A stretch of DNA of 64,000 nt from Slackia sp. (GTDB lineage: Bacteria > Actinomycetota > Coriobacteriia > Coriobacteriales > Eggerthellaceae), in NCBI GenBank assembly GCA_029266945.1, contig JARIED010000028.1:1-64000 (forward strand), in the 5' to 3' direction. Below, piece after piece: positions 32,767 through 42,226 of the stretch; the first letter of the stretch is position 1; each line of letters opens with the position of its first letter. Below the pieces are notes generated by a model, which made no database searches, had not been told where the DNA came from, and saw only the letters and a program-made list of their open reading frames with translations. Position numbers and translations under genes: made by a program.

Positions 32767-34335
32767 ATGTCTGTAGACGACATCCAAGTCGTTCTTGCGA
32801 TGGCCCTGTACTTCGTCGTCGTGCTTGCGGTGGGCTTTTTCTATTTGAAAAAGTCGAACGCAAGTTCCGAGAACTACTTTTTGGGAGGTCGAGGCCTCGG
32901 TCCGTGGTTGACGGCCCTGTCTGCCGAGGCGTCGGACATGTCGGGATGGCTGTTGATGGGTCTTCCCGGCATCGCGTATTTCACGGGTGCATCCGATGCC
33001 ATGTGGACGGCTATCGGCCTGGCAATCGGCACGTATCTGAATTGGAAGTTCGTCGCCAAGCGTCTGCGCAAGTATTCCGAAGTGGCGGGCAACGCCATCA
33101 CGCTGCCTGACTTCTTCAGCAACCGCTTCCACGACGACAAGCGCGTCCTCATGAGCGTCGCCGCGTTGATCATCCTGCTATTCTTCTGTATCTACTGCGG
33201 CAGCTGCTTCGTGACGTGCGGCAAGCTCTTCGCGACGCTGTTCGGCCTCGACTACACCACGATGATGATCCTCGGCGCCCTCGTCGTATTCGTCTACACG
33301 TTCGTCGGCGGCTACCTGTCGGTATGCACCACCGACCTGATTCAGGGCTCAATCATGGTCTGCGCCCTCGTCGTCGTGTTCGTGGGCAGCGTGGCTATGG
33401 CGGGCGGCGTCGACAACACCGTCGCCTTCCTGCAGTCCATTCCGGGCTTCCTGTCCGCGACGCATCAGGCGTCGCCGGTTCTCGACGAGGCGGGCAATCA
33501 GGTCGTGGAAGGCGGGCTTCCCGTCTTCGGCGAGGCCGTCGTCTACGGTTCCGGCATCATCACCATCGTCAGCTGCCTGGCGTGGGGTCTCGGCTACTTC
33601 GGCATGCCGCAGGTGCTCGTGCGCTTCATGAGCGTGCGTCATTCCAAGGAAATCAAGAAGAGCCGCATCATCGCGGTCGTGTGGGTGGTCGTTTCGCTGG
33701 CAAGCGCCGTCTGCATCGGCCTTGTGGGCCGCGCCGCCATTCCGACGGCGTTTCTCACGGCGTCGAGCGCCGAGTCGGTGTTCGTCGTGCTGGCTCAGAT
33801 CATGCTTCCTTCGTTCGCGTGCGGTCTTGTGGTGTCGGGCATCTTCGCGGCCACCATGTCTTCGTCGTCGAGCTATCTGTTGATCGCGGGCTCTGCTATC
33901 GCGCAGAACCTATATAAGGGTTTGATCAATAAGAACGCCACCGAGGCTCAGACCATGTTCGTCTCGCGCGTGGCCCTCACGGTCATCCTGATTTTCGGCA
34001 TTCTGATCGCGCTTGATCAGAACTCGTCGATCTTCCAAGTGGTGTCGTATGCATGGGCAGGATTCGGCGCCTCCTTCGGTCCGCTGATGCTGTGCAGCCT
34101 CTACTGGCGTCGCACGAACCGCCAGGGCGCCCTTGCGGGCATGCTGACGGGCGCGGTCACCGTCATCGTGTGGAATCTCTTCGTCAAGCAGCTCGGCGGA
34201 ATCTTCGCGGTCTACGAGCTTTTGCCCGGATTCATCTTCGCGTTGATCGCAATCGTGGTCGTTTCTCTTCTGACGGAGAAGCCTTCGAAAGAAGTCACCG
34301 ACGAATTCGACCGCTATATGGATGCCGACGTCTAA
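32767..34335 (+). CDS. putP: Sodium:solute symporter, PutP (sodium/proline) type
   Basis: A 522-residue SSS-family transporter with about 13 membrane helices. The N terminus carries the family pattern S-S-E-N-Y-F-L-G-G-R-G-L-G-P-W and A-S-D-M-S-G-W-L-L-M-G-L-P-G, which match the Na+ and proline binding helices of PutP (the Asp in S-D-M-S-G-W equals the key Asp55 of E. coli PutP). F-G-M-P-Q-V-L-V-R-F-M and A-A-T-M-S-S-S-S-S-Y-L-L support the proline-type subfamily. The start has GAGAGGAGG 5 nt upstream. TATAAT at 32723-32728 is its likely -10 element. No putA neighbour is present. Confidence 0.9.
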   Translation: MSVDDIQVVLAMALYFVVVLAVGFFYLKKSNASSENYFLGGRGLGPWLTALSAEASDMSGWLLMGLPGIAYFTGASDAMWTAIGLAIGTYLNWKFVAKRLRKYSEVAGNAITLPDFFSNRFHDDKRVLMSVAALIILLFFCIYCGSCFVTCGKLFATLFGLDYTTMMILGALVVFVYTFVGGYLSVCTTDLIQGSIMVCALVVVFVGSVAMAGGVDNTVAFLQSIPGFLSATHQASPVLDEAGNQVVEGGLPVFGEAVVYGSGIITIVSCLAWGLGYFGMPQVLVRFMSVRHSKEIKKSRIIAVVWVVVSLASAVCIGLVGRAAIPTAFLTASSAESVFVVLAQIMLPSFACGLVVSGIFAATMSSSSSYLLIAGSAIAQNLYKGLINKNATEAQTMFVSRVALTVILIFGILIALDQNSSIFQVVSYAWAGFGASFGPLMLCSLYWRRTNRQGALAGMLTGAVTVIVWNLFVKQLGGIFAVYELLPGFIFALIAIVVVSLLTEKPSKEVTDEFDRYMDADV

Positions 34336-34410
34336 AGAACGCTTGCGCGAAAAAGCGAAACGGCGGTTCCGAGCATCGTTTCAGACGATATTTTTCGAAG
34401 CCGAATAAGG

Positions 34411-34443
34411 AATACGGGGTGGAAATCACCCCGTATTTTTTTA
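34411..34443 (+). terminator. Terminator after putP
   Basis: AATACGGGGT (34411-34420) pairs with 34428-34437, followed by TTTTT. Confidence 0.9.
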
Positions 34444-34575
34444 TTTCGACAAAAATTTTTTTGACAAAGTTTGGTCAAGAGGGGCTGGATTTGACATTTC
34501 ATGTAAGAAAAAAGCCAGGTAGATACCAAGAAATAGGGGGTTATAGAATGGATACGCCCGGCAGCGTGTAGAGTG

Positions 34576-34604
34576 TTGACACGCATTTGTGGCTAGCGTA
34601 TTAT
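34576..34604 (+). promoter_or_regulatory. Near-consensus promoter of the tRNA-Tyr/Thr/Met cluster
   Basis: Consensus TTGACA (34576-34581), 17-nt spacer, TATTAT (34599-34604). It is the best promoter match in the window and fits high stable-RNA expression. Confidence 0.88.
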
Positions 34605-34692
34605 GCACTTCGTTCGCGGGACGGAAACGAAAAACGAACCGCGAACCGCAGCTTGATAAGTACACATATTGCATCGAGCACCTTGATGAACT

Positions 34693-34777
34693 GGGCGTGT
34701 GCCCGAGTGGTTAAAGGGGACGGGCTGTAAACCCGTTAGCTATGCTTACCTAGGTTCGAATCCTAGCGCGCCCACCA
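34693..34777 (+). tRNA. tRNA-Tyr (GUA)
   Basis: Eighty-five nucleotides with a class II variable arm. The acceptor GGGCGTG pairs with CGCGCCC (one G-U), discriminator A, CCA encoded. The anticodon loop is CTGTAAA between GGG/CCC-rich stems, giving GUA, and the T arm has GGTTCGAATCC. First gene of the cluster. Confidence 0.96.
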
Positions 34778-34781
34778 GTTT

Positions 34782-34857
34782 GCCCGTGTAGCTCAGTAGG
34801 TAGAGCACTTCGTTGGTAACGAAGAGGTCACCGGTTCAAGTCCGGTCGCGGGCTCCA
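34782..34857 (+). tRNA. tRNA-Thr (GGU)
   Basis: Seventy-six nucleotides. The acceptor GCCCGTG pairs with CGCGGGC, the anticodon stem CTTCG/CGAAG encloses TTGGTAA (anticodon GGU), the T loop is TTCAAGT, and CCA is encoded. It begins 4 nt after tRNA-Tyr, so both come from one precursor. Confidence 0.96.
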
Positions 34858-34905
34858 TTTTTACTACGAATGGAGCTTATCAAATTAGGTTCTGTTAGTA
34901 TATAC

Positions 34906-34982
34906 GGCGGTGTAGCTCAGTTGGTTAGAGCACACGGTTCATACCCGTGGCGTCACTGGTTCGAATCCAGTCACCGCTACCA
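34906..34982 (+). tRNA. tRNA-Met (CAU), elongator type
   Basis: Seventy-seven nucleotides with encoded CCA. The anticodon stem CACGG/CCGTG encloses TTCATAC, giving CAU. Position 1:72 is G-U, not the C-A mismatch of initiator tRNA, so this is elongator Met; an Ile tRNA with lysidine-modified CAU cannot be fully excluded by eye. Confidence 0.92.
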
Positions 34983-34993
34983 TTTGTATTTTT

Positions 34994-35021
34994 GCACGCG
35001 CCTTTACGGCGCGTGTCTTTT
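34994..35021 (+). terminator. Terminator-like hairpin between tRNA-Met and tuf
   Basis: CACGCGCC (34995-35002) pairs with 35008-35015, followed by TCTTTTAT. No strong promoter is evident between it and tuf, so partial readthrough is likely. Confidence 0.65.
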
Positions 35022-35066
35022 ATCACGTTAGTATTTGGTCGCAAGACCATTCCAAGAGGAGGAATA

Positions 35067-36269
<1,203 letters not shown>

Positions 36270-36293
36270 CTCTTGGATTTACGATGATTAGAT

Positions 36294-36325
36294 GAAGAGC
36301 CCGCTTTCGGGCGGGCTCTTCTCTT
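36294..36325 (+). terminator. Terminator after tuf
   Basis: GAAGAGCCCGC (36294-36304) pairs with 36311-36321 around TTTCGG; the tail CTCTTC is a weak U-run. Confidence 0.72.
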
Positions 36326-36387
36326 CAAGGTCTGCTCTTATGTGTACAATCATCAAGCTACAAAACGATTAACTTGAAGGAGAATTC

Positions 36388-36537
36388 ATGCGTACGTTGG
36401 TCACCCTGGCCTGCACCGAGTGCAAGCGCCGCAATTACACGACCAAAAAGAACAAGCAGAATAATCCGGATCGTATCGAGATGAAGAAGTACTGCAAGTG
36501 GTGCCGCACGCACACCTTGCACAAGGAAACTCGATAA
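36388..36537 (+). CDS. rpmG: 50S ribosomal protein L33
   Basis: A 49-codon gene: [17 protein letters not shown], then [17 protein letters not shown]. The two C-x-x-C pairs make this the zinc-binding (C+) form of L33. A GAAGGAG ribosome binding site sits 6 nt upstream and TACAAT at 36345-36350 could be its -10 element. It is followed by tRNA-Trp and secE, the standard order. Confidence 0.95.
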   Translation: MRTLVTLACTECKRRNYTTKKNKQNNPDRIEMKKYCKWCRTHTLHKETR

Positions 36538-36549
36538 GGTAAGGAAAAC

Positions 36550-36626
36550 AGGCCAGTAGCTCCAATTGGCAGAGCGGCGGTCTCCAAAACCGCATGTTGT
36601 GGGTTCGAGTCCTACCTGGCCTGCCA
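36550..36626 (+). tRNA. tRNA-Trp (CCA)
   Basis: Seventy-seven nucleotides with encoded CCA. The acceptor AGGCCAG pairs with CTGGCCT, the anticodon stem GCGGT/ACCGC encloses CTCCAAA (anticodon CCA), and the T arm contains GGTTCGAGTCC. It lies 12 nt after rpmG. Confidence 0.96.
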
Positions 36627-36633
36627 GCTTGTT

Positions 36634-36664
36634 CAAGCAGCTTGGAACGCGAGCTGCTTGTTTT
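36634..36664 (+). terminator. Hairpin after tRNA-Trp
   Basis: CAAGCAGCT (36634-36642) pairs with 36652-36660, followed by TTTT. It could separate the tRNA from secE or protect the tRNA 3' end. Confidence 0.65.
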
Positions 36665-36711
36665 GGGTTTAGGGACATTTATCCTAGAGAGCGATCGTGC
36701 GGTCCCGCACT

Positions 36712-36752
36712 AAACCGCATAAGGGATTAAGAAACCGCATTTAGGGATTAAG
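36712..36752 (+). repeat. Imperfect tandem repeat in the secE leader
   Basis: Two adjacent 20-21 nt units, each AAACCGCAT followed by 1-2 nt and AGGGATTAAG, end 7 nt before the secE start codon. The second copy of AGGGA lies 12 nt from the ATG and is the only candidate ribosome binding site; the first copy is a duplicate of it. Confidence 0.75.
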
Positions 36753-36759
36753 AAAAAAT

Positions 36760-37134
36760 ATGGCGAAAAAGTCTAAAACGCAGCGAGCAAAGGCCTCCGC
36801 TCATCGTCAAGCGAAAAAAGCGCAGGCAGTAGAGCTCGAGGCTCAGGGCATTTCGGCCGAGGAAGCCGCCAAGAAGACCGAGGCAGCGAAGCAGCAGCAG
36901 GCTAAGAAGGCGGATGCTAAAAAGGCCAAGCCTAAGAAACAGCGTTTTAAGTTCTTCAAAGAGGTTAAAGCAGAACTCAAACGTGTTACCTGGCCTACTC
37001 GATCCGAGGTCCTTCGTTGGTCTGGCGTCGTTGTGGCCGCTTTGGTGTTTTTCGGCGTCTTTGTTGCCGTTCTGGACAATCTGATTGTCACCCCTCTGAT
37101 CGTTGCTCTTTCCGGCATAGGGGCAGGACTCTAA
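36760..37134 (+). CDS. secE: Preprotein translocase subunit SecE
   Basis: A 124-residue single-span SecE. The conserved part is C-terminal (about 63-120): [20 protein letters not shown], then one membrane helix. The first 60 residues are an unusual Lys/Ala/Gln-rich, coiled-coil-like extension missing from short Gram-positive SecE proteins (about 60 aa). SecE clamps SecY in the translocon. The nusG start codon lies one base after its stop, so the two genes form one transcription unit. Confidence 0.92.
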   Translation: MAKKSKTQRAKASAHRQAKKAQAVELEAQGISAEEAAKKTEAAKQQQAKKADAKKAKPKKQRFKFFKEVKAELKRVTWPTRSEVLRWSGVVVAALVFFGVFVAVLDNLIVTPLIVALSGIGAGL

Positions 37135-37135
37135 C

Positions 37136-37666
37136 ATGGCAAAAAAATGGTACGTGCTCCATACCTATTCCGGGTATGAGAACAAGGTCAAAAAGAATCT
37201 CGAAACCCGTATCGAAACCATGGGTCTCGAGAACAACGTTTTCGGAATCGAAATTCCGACCGAGACGGTCACTGAAATCAAGGAAAGCGGCCGTCGTGTG
37301 GAAAGCGAAAAGAAAGTTTTCCCCGGATATGTTTTGGTCCGCATGGAGATGGACGATCGCAGCTGGGCTGCCGTTCGCAACACTCCGGGCGTGACGGGCT
37401 TCGTGGGAAGCCAGGGCAATCCCGCTCCGCTGACCCGCGAAGAGTTCAATAAGATTATGAAGCGCACTTCCGCTGCCGCTCCGAAGAAGACCACGTCTTC
37501 GTTCGAGGTCGGCCAGTCCGTCAAGGTCACCAACGGTCCGCTCGCCGAATTCGACGGAACCATCTCCGAAGTTCTGCCCGAGGCAGGCAAGGTCAAGGTC
37601 ATGGTCTCCATTTTCGGTCGCGAAACCCCTGTCGAGCTTTCGTTCGATCAGGTGGCCAAGATTTAG
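37136..37666 (+). CDS. nusG: Transcription termination/antitermination factor NusG
   Basis: A 176-residue NusG with the NGN domain first ([18 protein letters not shown], then F-P-G-Y-V-L-V-R-M) and a C-terminal KOW domain ([16 protein letters not shown]). It binds RNA polymerase and couples it to Rho or the ribosome. It is the usual neighbour of secE and precedes rplK-rplA. Confidence 0.96.
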   Translation: MAKKWYVLHTYSGYENKVKKNLETRIETMGLENNVFGIEIPTETVTEIKESGRRVESEKKVFPGYVLVRMEMDDRSWAAVRNTPGVTGFVGSQGNPAPLTREEFNKIMKRTSAAAPKKTTSSFEVGQSVKVTNGPLAEFDGTISEVLPEAGKVKVMVSIFGRETPVELSFDQVAKI

Positions 37667-37759
37667 TTCGATTATTCCCGGCTCCTGCGTGCCTGGGTGG
37701 ACAGGGCTTCTCACGCACGGTTGGCCGTTGTAGCAATTTCAGTAAGGTAAGGAAGACAG

Positions 37760-38251
37760 ATGGCTGAGAAAAAAGTCAGCGGCTTCATTAAGCTGCAAAT
37801 TCCCGCCGGCGCTGCGAACCCCGCTCCTCCGGTCGGTCCCGCGCTCGGTGCGCAGGGTGTCAACATCATGCAGTTCTGCCAGGCGTTCAACGCTGCTACG
37901 CAGGACCAGTCCGGCACCATCATCCCCGTCGAGATCACGGTCTACGAGGACAAGAGCTTCACGTTCGTCTGCAAGACCCCTCCGGCGGCCGTCCTGATCA
38001 AGGAGAAGCTGGGCATCAAGAGCGGCTCCGGCATCCCGCAGCTCAAGGCTGTCGGCACGCTGAGCAACGACCAGCTCCGCGAGATCGCCGAGATCAAGCT
38101 CCCCGACCTGAACGCTAACGACATCGATGCCGCTATGGAAATCGTCGCCGGCACCGCTCGTTCCATGGGCGTTCGCATCGAGGGCCGCGAGATGAAGAAG
38201 ACCTACGTGCCTTCCAAGAAGCTCGCCGCTATCCTCGCTGGCAAGGAATAG
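37760..38251 (+). CDS. rplK: 50S ribosomal protein L11
   Basis: An L11 protein of 163 residues, about 20 longer than the usual 141-143. The N-terminal domain has [23 protein letters not shown] and the rRNA-binding domain ends G-T-A-R-S-M-G-V; the additional tail ([14 protein letters not shown]) is basic. L11 forms the GTPase-associated centre and is the target region of thiopeptides. The 93-nt leader after nusG has complementary GCGTGC/GCACG stretches that could form the L1 autoregulatory target known for this operon. Confidence 0.95.
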   Translation: MAEKKVSGFIKLQIPAGAANPAPPVGPALGAQGVNIMQFCQAFNAATQDQSGTIIPVEITVYEDKSFTFVCKTPPAAVLIKEKLGIKSGSGIPQLKAVGTLSNDQLREIAEIKLPDLNANDIDAAMEIVAGTARSMGVRIEGREMKKTYVPSKKLAAILAGKE

Positions 38252-38311
38252 CCTACCTGACATGTGGAAGGGTGGTTCTTCCACCCGCCAACACCACGAA
38301 AGGATTCATTG

Positions 38312-39019
38312 ATGAAACTCACCAAGAACCAGAAGCTCGCCGCTGAGAAGATCGAAGCCGGCAAGCTTTACGCTCCTGCCGAGGCTCTCGCTCTCGTCAA
38401 GGAGGTTTCCACCGCCAAGTTCGACGAGACCGTCGAGGTTCACTTCCGTCTCGGCATCGACACCCGTCAGGCTGACCAGCAGCTCCGCGGCATGGTTTCC
38501 CTGCCCAACGGCTCTGGTAAAGAGGTCCGCGTGGCTGTCTTCGCCGAGGGCGCTGCCGCTGAGGCCGCCAAGGAAGCCGGCGCCGAGATCGTCGGTTCCG
38601 ACGACCTGGTTGCTGAAATCCAGGCTGGCAACATCGACTTCGACGCTGCTGTCGCTACCCCGAACATGATGGGCAAGGTCGGCCGTCTCGGTAAGATCCT
38701 CGGCCCCCGCGGCCTGATGCCGAACCCCAAGCTCGGCACCGTGACCCCGGACGTTGCCAAGGCTATCGCCGAGCTCAAGGGCGGCAAGGTCGAGTACCGT
38801 GCCGACCGTTACGGCATCGCTCACGTCATCATCGGCAAGGTCAGCTTCGAGGCTGAGAAGCTCGCTGAGAACTACGGCGCCATCTACGACGAGATCGTCC
38901 GCATGAAGCCGTCTGCGGCGAAGGGCAAGTACCTCAAGTCCATCTCCGTTTCTTCCACCATGGGCCCTGGCATCGCCATCGACCCCTCCGTTTCTCGCAA
39001 CTTCGCTTCTGCCGAATAG
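38312..39019 (+). CDS. rplA: 50S ribosomal protein L1
   Basis: A 235-residue L1. It has the signature stretch [16 protein letters not shown] and the paired [14 protein letters not shown] region; L1 binds the 23S stalk and represses its own operon. The start at 38312 has GAAAGGA 7 nt upstream; in-frame sequence from 38264 overlaps a hairpin (GGGTGG/CCACCC, 38270-38286) and is not L1-like. A terminator follows at once, so rplJ-rplL do not continue this operon here. Confidence 0.96.
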   Translation: MKLTKNQKLAAEKIEAGKLYAPAEALALVKEVSTAKFDETVEVHFRLGIDTRQADQQLRGMVSLPNGSGKEVRVAVFAEGAAAEAAKEAGAEIVGSDDLVAEIQAGNIDFDAAVATPNMMGKVGRLGKILGPRGLMPNPKLGTVTPDVAKAIAELKGGKVEYRADRYGIAHVIIGKVSFEAEKLAENYGAIYDEIVRMKPSAAKGKYLKSISVSSTMGPGIAIDPSVSRNFASAE

Positions 39020-39039
39020 CGAAAACAAAGCCTTACTTC

Positions 39040-39069
39040 AAAAAGACCCGCTTTATGCGGGTCTTTTTT
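39040..39069 (+). terminator. Terminator after rplA
   Basis: AAAAAGACCCGC (39040-39051), 5-nt loop, complementary arm 39057-39068 ending in six T. Confidence 0.92.
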
Positions 39070-39104
39070 GTTCACCTTAGGTTACTCGTAAGCAAGGGTC
39101 CGTG

Positions 39105-39113
39105 TGCTAGAAT
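39105..39113 (+). promoter_or_regulatory. Extended -10 promoter for map
   Basis: TGC followed by TAGAAT matches an extended -10 (TGn-TATAAT type), compensating for the weak -35 region. It gives a leader of about 68 nt. Confidence 0.5.
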
Positions 39114-39187
39114 TGTCTGCGTTACTACGACGAACCTCGAAAGCGGGGTTCATTGCAACGGATTCTCATTCAGAAGAAGGCGAACTC

Positions 39188-39964
39188 ATGATTATCAAGA
39201 AATCCCTGGCTGAAATCGAAGCCATGAAGGAAGCGGGCCGCATTTCCGCGAAGGTGCTGCGCGAAGTGGGCTCTCACGTGCGCCCAGGCGTCTCCACGCT
39301 GGAGCTCGACCGTCTGGCCGAGACCCTCATCCGCCTCGAGGGCGGCATTCCCGCATTCAAGGGCTATGGTGGATTCCCCGGCAGCATCTGCGCGTCGGTC
39401 AACGAGCAGATCGTTCACGGCATTCCTTCCGCGGATGTCATCTTGAAAGAGGGCGATATCATCTCCATCGACACTGGCGCCACGGTCGACGGCTGGGTGG
39501 GCGATAACGCCTGGACGTTCCCGGTAGGCAAGGTTTCTCCCGAGGTGAAGAAGCTTCTCGATACCACTGAGAAGTGCATGTGGGCCGGCCTTGATGCGGC
39601 CCGCCCCGGCAATCACCTGGGTGACATCGGCTTCGCTGTCCAGTCCATCGCTGAGGCCGAGGGTTACGGCGTCGTGCGCGAGTACGTGGGCCACGGCATC
39701 GGTCGCAACATGCATGAGGATCCCAACGTCCCCAACTACGGTCGCCGTCATCACGGCATTTTGCTCGAGCCCGGCATGGTTTTGGCCATCGAGCCTATGA
39801 TCAACATGGGCACGCACAAGACGCGTCAGATGCCCGACGGCTGGCTCGTGTGCACGCGCGACGGCATGCCGAGCGCGCACTTCGAGAAGACGGTCGCCAT
39901 CACCGAGGACGGCCCTGTGGTTCTGACCACCGAGCCTGGTTTCAAGCGTCCCGTGAACGGCTAG
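39188..39964 (+). CDS. map: Type I methionine aminopeptidase
   Basis: A 258-residue MetAP-1 that removes initiator methionine. The five metal ligands are recognisable: D-T-G-A (first Asp), D-N-A-W-T-F (second Asp), G-H-G-I-G (His), E-P-M-I (Glu) and the last Glu in I-T-E-D-G. The substrate-contacting H-G-I-P-S segment is also present. The start has GAAGG 7 nt upstream. Map usually sits in the spc ribosomal operon; here it stands alone between two terminators, so it may be one of two paralogues. Confidence 0.94.
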   Translation: MIIKKSLAEIEAMKEAGRISAKVLREVGSHVRPGVSTLELDRLAETLIRLEGGIPAFKGYGGFPGSICASVNEQIVHGIPSADVILKEGDIISIDTGATVDGWVGDNAWTFPVGKVSPEVKKLLDTTEKCMWAGLDAARPGNHLGDIGFAVQSIAEAEGYGVVREYVGHGIGRNMHEDPNVPNYGRRHHGILLEPGMVLAIEPMINMGTHKTRQMPDGWLVCTRDGMPSAHFEKTVAITEDGPVVLTTEPGFKRPVNG

Positions 39965-39987
39965 CGCATCCGAATTTCCGCATTGAA

Positions 39988-40032
39988 AAGGCCTCGGCCG
40001 CATTCAGAAATCTGAATCGCGGCCGAGGCCTT
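39988..40032. terminator. Bidirectional terminator between map and murJ
   Basis: A long inverted repeat: AAGGCCTCGGCCG (39988-40000) pairs with 40020-40032, and inside it ATTCAGA pairs with TCTGAAT. It serves both convergent genes. Confidence 0.82.
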
Positions 40033-40096
40033 CGTCGTATTGCGGGGACGTAGGCGCATGGACGCGCACGCCCCCGTTCAAGGCCGGGGAAGGGCC

Positions 40097-42142
40097 TTAT
40101 TCGTCGTCGTTGCGGGCGTGGCGGCCTTGTGTACGCTTTCCGTTCGCGCCGCCCTTGCCGCGACGGGCATGGCGGCCGCTAAGCGGCGCATGGCGTGCTC
40201 CGTCGACCTTGCGCTCGAAGACCGCCTGGACGCTATGGCGTCCGATGGCCTCCTCGTCGGCCTGTTCGGAGTATGCCGCCAGGGCGCCTATCTCTCCCGC
40301 GTGGCGTCCGCGGGGCAGGGCGCCCTCTTCCTGCGGATCGCCTTCGGCCAACGCTTCGTCGCCGTTGCGATCGGATTCGACGGCCTGCACGGGCGTCTCG
40401 TCTTCGGCATGCGCGACGGGTTCGTCCTGCGTATCGGCGGGTCCGGTTTCAGCGTCGTTTTCGACAGCGGGCGCGTTGTTTGCGGGACGCTTGCGCAGTC
40501 CGAGCCTTCTCGTCACTTTGGAGACGATCGAGACCAGCATTGCGGCTTCGTCGAAGCCCATTTTGACGGCGATGCCGAAGGTGACGACGACCGAGACGAT
40601 GCCGCCGCAGACGATGCATCCCAGCGCGTGGGGAATGGAGCCGTTCAAGGGAAGCACGGTTGCGTCGAGGCCGAACACGACAAGCGCGCCCGCGCCCGCG
40701 CCCAGCGCGCCGAAGGCGAGCGAGCGCACGAACGACAGCGCCATGCCCTTCAGGCCGAGGCGTCCGATCTTGCGGCGCAGGTACACGAAGCAAGCGATGT
40801 CGAGAACCAGGTAGAACACCGTTTCGCTGAGCGCGATGGCGGGCATGCCGAAATTAAGCGGGCCTCCGAACGGAGTGGCGAACACGGCGATGAACGCGAT
40901 CTGCAGAGCGACCGAGGCCACCATCATGACCGAATAGGTACCCATGAGGCGCATGGCCGAAAACGCCTTCTGCAGGTAGGTGTTGACGCCATAGAAGGGC
41001 AGCGACACGGCGAGCGCTGCGAGGTAGAGCGAGATCTGGGCGATGTTTTCTTCGGTGAAGGCGCCGATATGGTAGAGGGTGACGAGCGGTTCGGCGAACA
41101 CGACCAGATACATGGCGAAGGGCAGCATGAAGAACAGGATCTGGCTGGTTCCCGACGCCACGCCCTTCTTGAAGGACGCCATGTCGCCTTTGGCGTGCAT
41201 CTCGGAGATCTCGGTGAACATGGCCGTGGTGATAGGCACTGTGAGGAACGCGTAGGGCAGGGTGAACCACAGGCGCGCGTAGGCGATGATCGAAGGGCCG
41301 TTGTCGGCCGTGGCGTACGACGCCGCGTTCTGCACCGACACCACGACGAGGCCCGCGCACATGACCAGGATGGCGGGCACGCCGATGGCGAGCGTCTCTT
41401 TGAGGGCCGGGTCGCGCAGGTCGACGTGCAGGCGCAGCTTGATGCCGTTGCGCTTGAGGGCGGGAAGCTGGATGGCCACCTGGATGAATACGCCCAGCGG
41501 GTTGCCTACAGCGATGATGAATTTCGCCATCTCGGGGTTGCTCGGTGCCACGAAGGCGTAGAGCACGAAGGTGGCCGTGACGATGATGTTGTTGAAGATC
41601 GGCGCCGCGCTGCTCCACAGATAGTCGCGCGAGGCGTTGAGCAGGCCGCTGACGATTGACGACAGGCCGTAGAACACGATCTGGATGGCGAAGAACCTGA
41701 AGAAGAATACGGCGTCTTCCATGCCGTCCTGGTCGCTCATGAAGCTTTGCGTGAACACGAGCGCAGGCGCGAAGACCGTGCACAGCAGCGCCACCAATCC
41801 CAGCGCGATGAAGGCGATGCTCATGATGTTGCTGGCGTACTCGTTGCCGCCTCGTTCGCCGAGGCGGTTTTTCACCGAAAGGTACACGGGTAGAAACGCC
41901 GTGACAAGCATGCCTCCCATGACCAGCTCGTAGAGCATGTTGGGAAGATTGTTGGCTATCTGATAGGAACTTGCCAGCATGGTCGAGCCTAGCGCGAAGG
42001 CCATGGCCCAGGTGCGCATGAAGCCCGTGATGCGGGAAATGATGACGAAGAAGCTGATGAGGGCTGCCGAGCCTCCGACGCTGGCGGCCGTGTTCTGCGA
42101 AGACGATTCGTCTTCCGGTGTGGAAATCTGCGTGGCGCTCAT
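40097..42142 (-). CDS. murJ: Lipid II flippase MurJ (MviN family)
   Basis: A 681-residue MOP-superfamily protein with about 14 membrane helices (about 30-515) and a long soluble C-terminal tail. Early motifs fit MurJ: I-S-R-I-T-G-F-M-R-T-W-A-M-A-F-A-L-G and N-N-L-P-N-M-L-Y-E-L-V. It flips lipid II to the outer leaflet. The last 130-140 residues are hydrophilic, first acidic (E-N-D-A-E-T-G...), then basic and RG/RH-rich, without a recognised domain; mycobacterial MviN also carries cytoplasmic extensions used for signalling. The start at 42142 is the first ATG after a shared divergent promoter with nadK. Confidence 0.9.
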   Translation of the reverse strand: MSATQISTPEDESSSQNTAASVGGSAALISFFVIISRITGFMRTWAMAFALGSTMLASSYQIANNLPNMLYELVMGGMLVTAFLPVYLSVKNRLGERGGNEYASNIMSIAFIALGLVALLCTVFAPALVFTQSFMSDQDGMEDAVFFFRFFAIQIVFYGLSSIVSGLLNASRDYLWSSAAPIFNNIIVTATFVLYAFVAPSNPEMAKFIIAVGNPLGVFIQVAIQLPALKRNGIKLRLHVDLRDPALKETLAIGVPAILVMCAGLVVVSVQNAASYATADNGPSIIAYARLWFTLPYAFLTVPITTAMFTEISEMHAKGDMASFKKGVASGTSQILFFMLPFAMYLVVFAEPLVTLYHIGAFTEENIAQISLYLAALAVSLPFYGVNTYLQKAFSAMRLMGTYSVMMVASVALQIAFIAVFATPFGGPLNFGMPAIALSETVFYLVLDIACFVYLRRKIGRLGLKGMALSFVRSLAFGALGAGAGALVVFGLDATVLPLNGSIPHALGCIVCGGIVSVVVTFGIAVKMGFDEAAMLVSIVSKVTRRLGLRKRPANNAPAVENDAETGPADTQDEPVAHAEDETPVQAVESDRNGDEALAEGDPQEEGALPRGRHAGEIGALAAYSEQADEEAIGRHSVQAVFERKVDGARHAPLSGRHARRGKGGANGKRTQGRHARNDDE

Positions 42143-42161
42143 ACTACGCTTTCGAGTTTGG

Positions 42162-42170
42162 GTATAATAC
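42162..42170. promoter_or_regulatory. Shared divergent -10 region of murJ and nadK
   Basis: GTATAATAC can act as a -10 on either strand: TATAAT for nadK (42163-42168) and TATTAT for murJ (complement of 42164-42169). The two promoters would exclude each other. Neither -35 is convincing. Confidence 0.5.
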
Positions 42171-42226
42171 AAAGGCTATTGTCAACTCATCATATAGTCC
42201 GCGGGCAACGTTTGAAACGAGGCAGA

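Larger units (their letters stand above)
34336..34692 (+). other. 357-nt A/T-rich intergenic region before the tRNA-tuf block
   Basis: It holds the putP terminator, then an A/T-rich stretch with two further TTGACA hexamers (34461 and 34491) that lack -10 partners, an inverted repeat TTGAC-8 nt-GTCAA (34461-34478), and the tRNA promoter at 34576-34604. The 88 nt between promoter and tRNA-Tyr contain no gene and would be removed during tRNA processing. It is the least G/C-rich part of the window. Confidence 0.55.

Noticed and set aside
34461-34496. Two TTGACA hexamers upstream of the tRNA promoter
   Set aside because: No -10 element lies 16-19 nt downstream of either (GCTGGA and GCCAGG are found instead), so they are not called as promoters.
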